This document shows positions 5,709 to 5,909 of a stretch of 5,909 nt of DNA, in pieces (within the stretch, counting starts at the first letter, position 1; every line of letters begins with the position of its first letter). The translations under genes and the position numbers were made by a program. A model generated the notes under the pieces. The model was not told the DNA's origin, did no database searches, and worked only from the letters and a program-made list of their open reading frames with translations. The DNA lies in contig CAZVTU010000035.1 of the NCBI GenBank assembly GCA_964630295.1, positions 1 to 5,909 on the forward strand, read 5' to 3'. Source of the DNA: CAZVTU01 sp964630295 (GTDB lineage Bacteria; Patescibacteriota; Minisyncoccia; Minisyncoccales; RBG-13-42-11).

Positions 5709-5909
5709 ATGAATATATCTAATCGGCTAACTTATATTATTGCTGGATTATTACTCATTTTTGTTTTTATAATAGCTGTTTTTAGTATGCGGGGAGATTC
5801 GCTGACAATGGATGAAGTGGCTCATTTGCCTGCTGGTTACAGTTATTTAACTCAGAAAGATATGAGATTAAATCCCGAACATCCTCCTTTGATTAAAGAT
5901 TTATCAGCT
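5709..5909 (+). CDS. N-terminus of a GT39/ArnT-like membrane glycosyltransferase (partial)
   Basis: Only the first 67 codons are in the window; the frame is open to the right edge. A hydrophobic membrane segment (about 8-27) is followed by a soluble loop. The Met-Asp-Glu at 34-36 (acidic pair D35-E36) matches the first-loop catalytic acidic motif of the GT-C fold dolichyl-phosphate-mannose mannosyltransferase / ArnT group. RLNPEHPPL (53-61), including H58-P59-P60, matches the conserved motif that follows in the same loop. Such enzymes transfer a sugar from a polyprenyl-phosphate carrier to a protein or lipid on the outer face of the membrane; donor and acceptor cannot be told from this fragment. 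The ATG is 3 nt after the corA stop and has a good ribosome binding site, so the two genes are probably co-transcribed, though I see no functional link between them. Confidence 0.8.
   Translation, partial: MNISNRLTYIIAGLLLIFVFIIAVFSMRGDSLTMDEVAHLPAGYSYLTQKDMRLNPEHPPLIKDLSA

Overview
The window is AT-rich and gene-dense. It looks like a piece of a small bacterial genome, most plausibly from the Candidate Phyla Radiation (Patescibacteria, Parcubacteria- or Microgenomates-like). This placement is inference. It rests on the low GC content, the compact spacing, a shortened HrcA, and a partial GT39-type glycosyltransferase whose N-terminus resembles a form I recall as frequent in those lineages. 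No rRNA or other phylogenetic marker is present to confirm it.

Left and centre (1-4691, all on the minus strand) is a complete class I heat-shock cluster, transcribed in the order hrcA - grpE - hsp20 - dnaK - dnaJ. The dnaJ gene runs off the left edge and lacks only its extreme C-terminus. HrcA is the repressor. DnaK, DnaJ and GrpE form the ATP-driven Hsp70 machine: the J-domain protein delivers substrate and triggers ATP hydrolysis, and GrpE exchanges the nucleotide. The small heat-shock protein (Hsp20) holds unfolding proteins for that machine. The unusual point in the order is hsp20 sitting between grpE and dnaK. The gaps are 2, 57, 25 and 17 nt, so the five genes probably form one transcription unit.

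The 99-bp divergent gap (4692-4790) holds the control region. A near-consensus CIRCE operator (4709-4735) has the -35 box of a good sigma-70-type promoter inside its 9-bp spacer. The matching -10 box puts the transcription start on the A of the hrcA ATG, which predicts a leaderless mRNA and HrcA/CIRCE autoregulation. A possible extended -10 on the other strand would likewise give corA an almost leaderless transcript.

Right side (4791-5909, plus strand): a CorA-family divalent-cation channel with the GMN motif, followed 3 nt later by the first 67 codons of a membrane glycosyltransferase (GT39/ArnT-like), which runs off the right edge.

The clearest structure not explained by the genes is a telomere-like repeat with CCCTAAA/TTTAGGG units. 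One copy lies at the dnaK/dnaJ junction and one, in opposite orientation, between grpE and hsp20, so they bracket hsp20-dnaK. The second copy folds into a long imperfect hairpin that pairs the G-rich part of the only Shine-Dalgarno-like site in the cluster, just before hsp20. This makes it a candidate RNA thermometer. Apart from these points the window is a fairly ordinary housekeeping locus, and I see no wholly new system in it.
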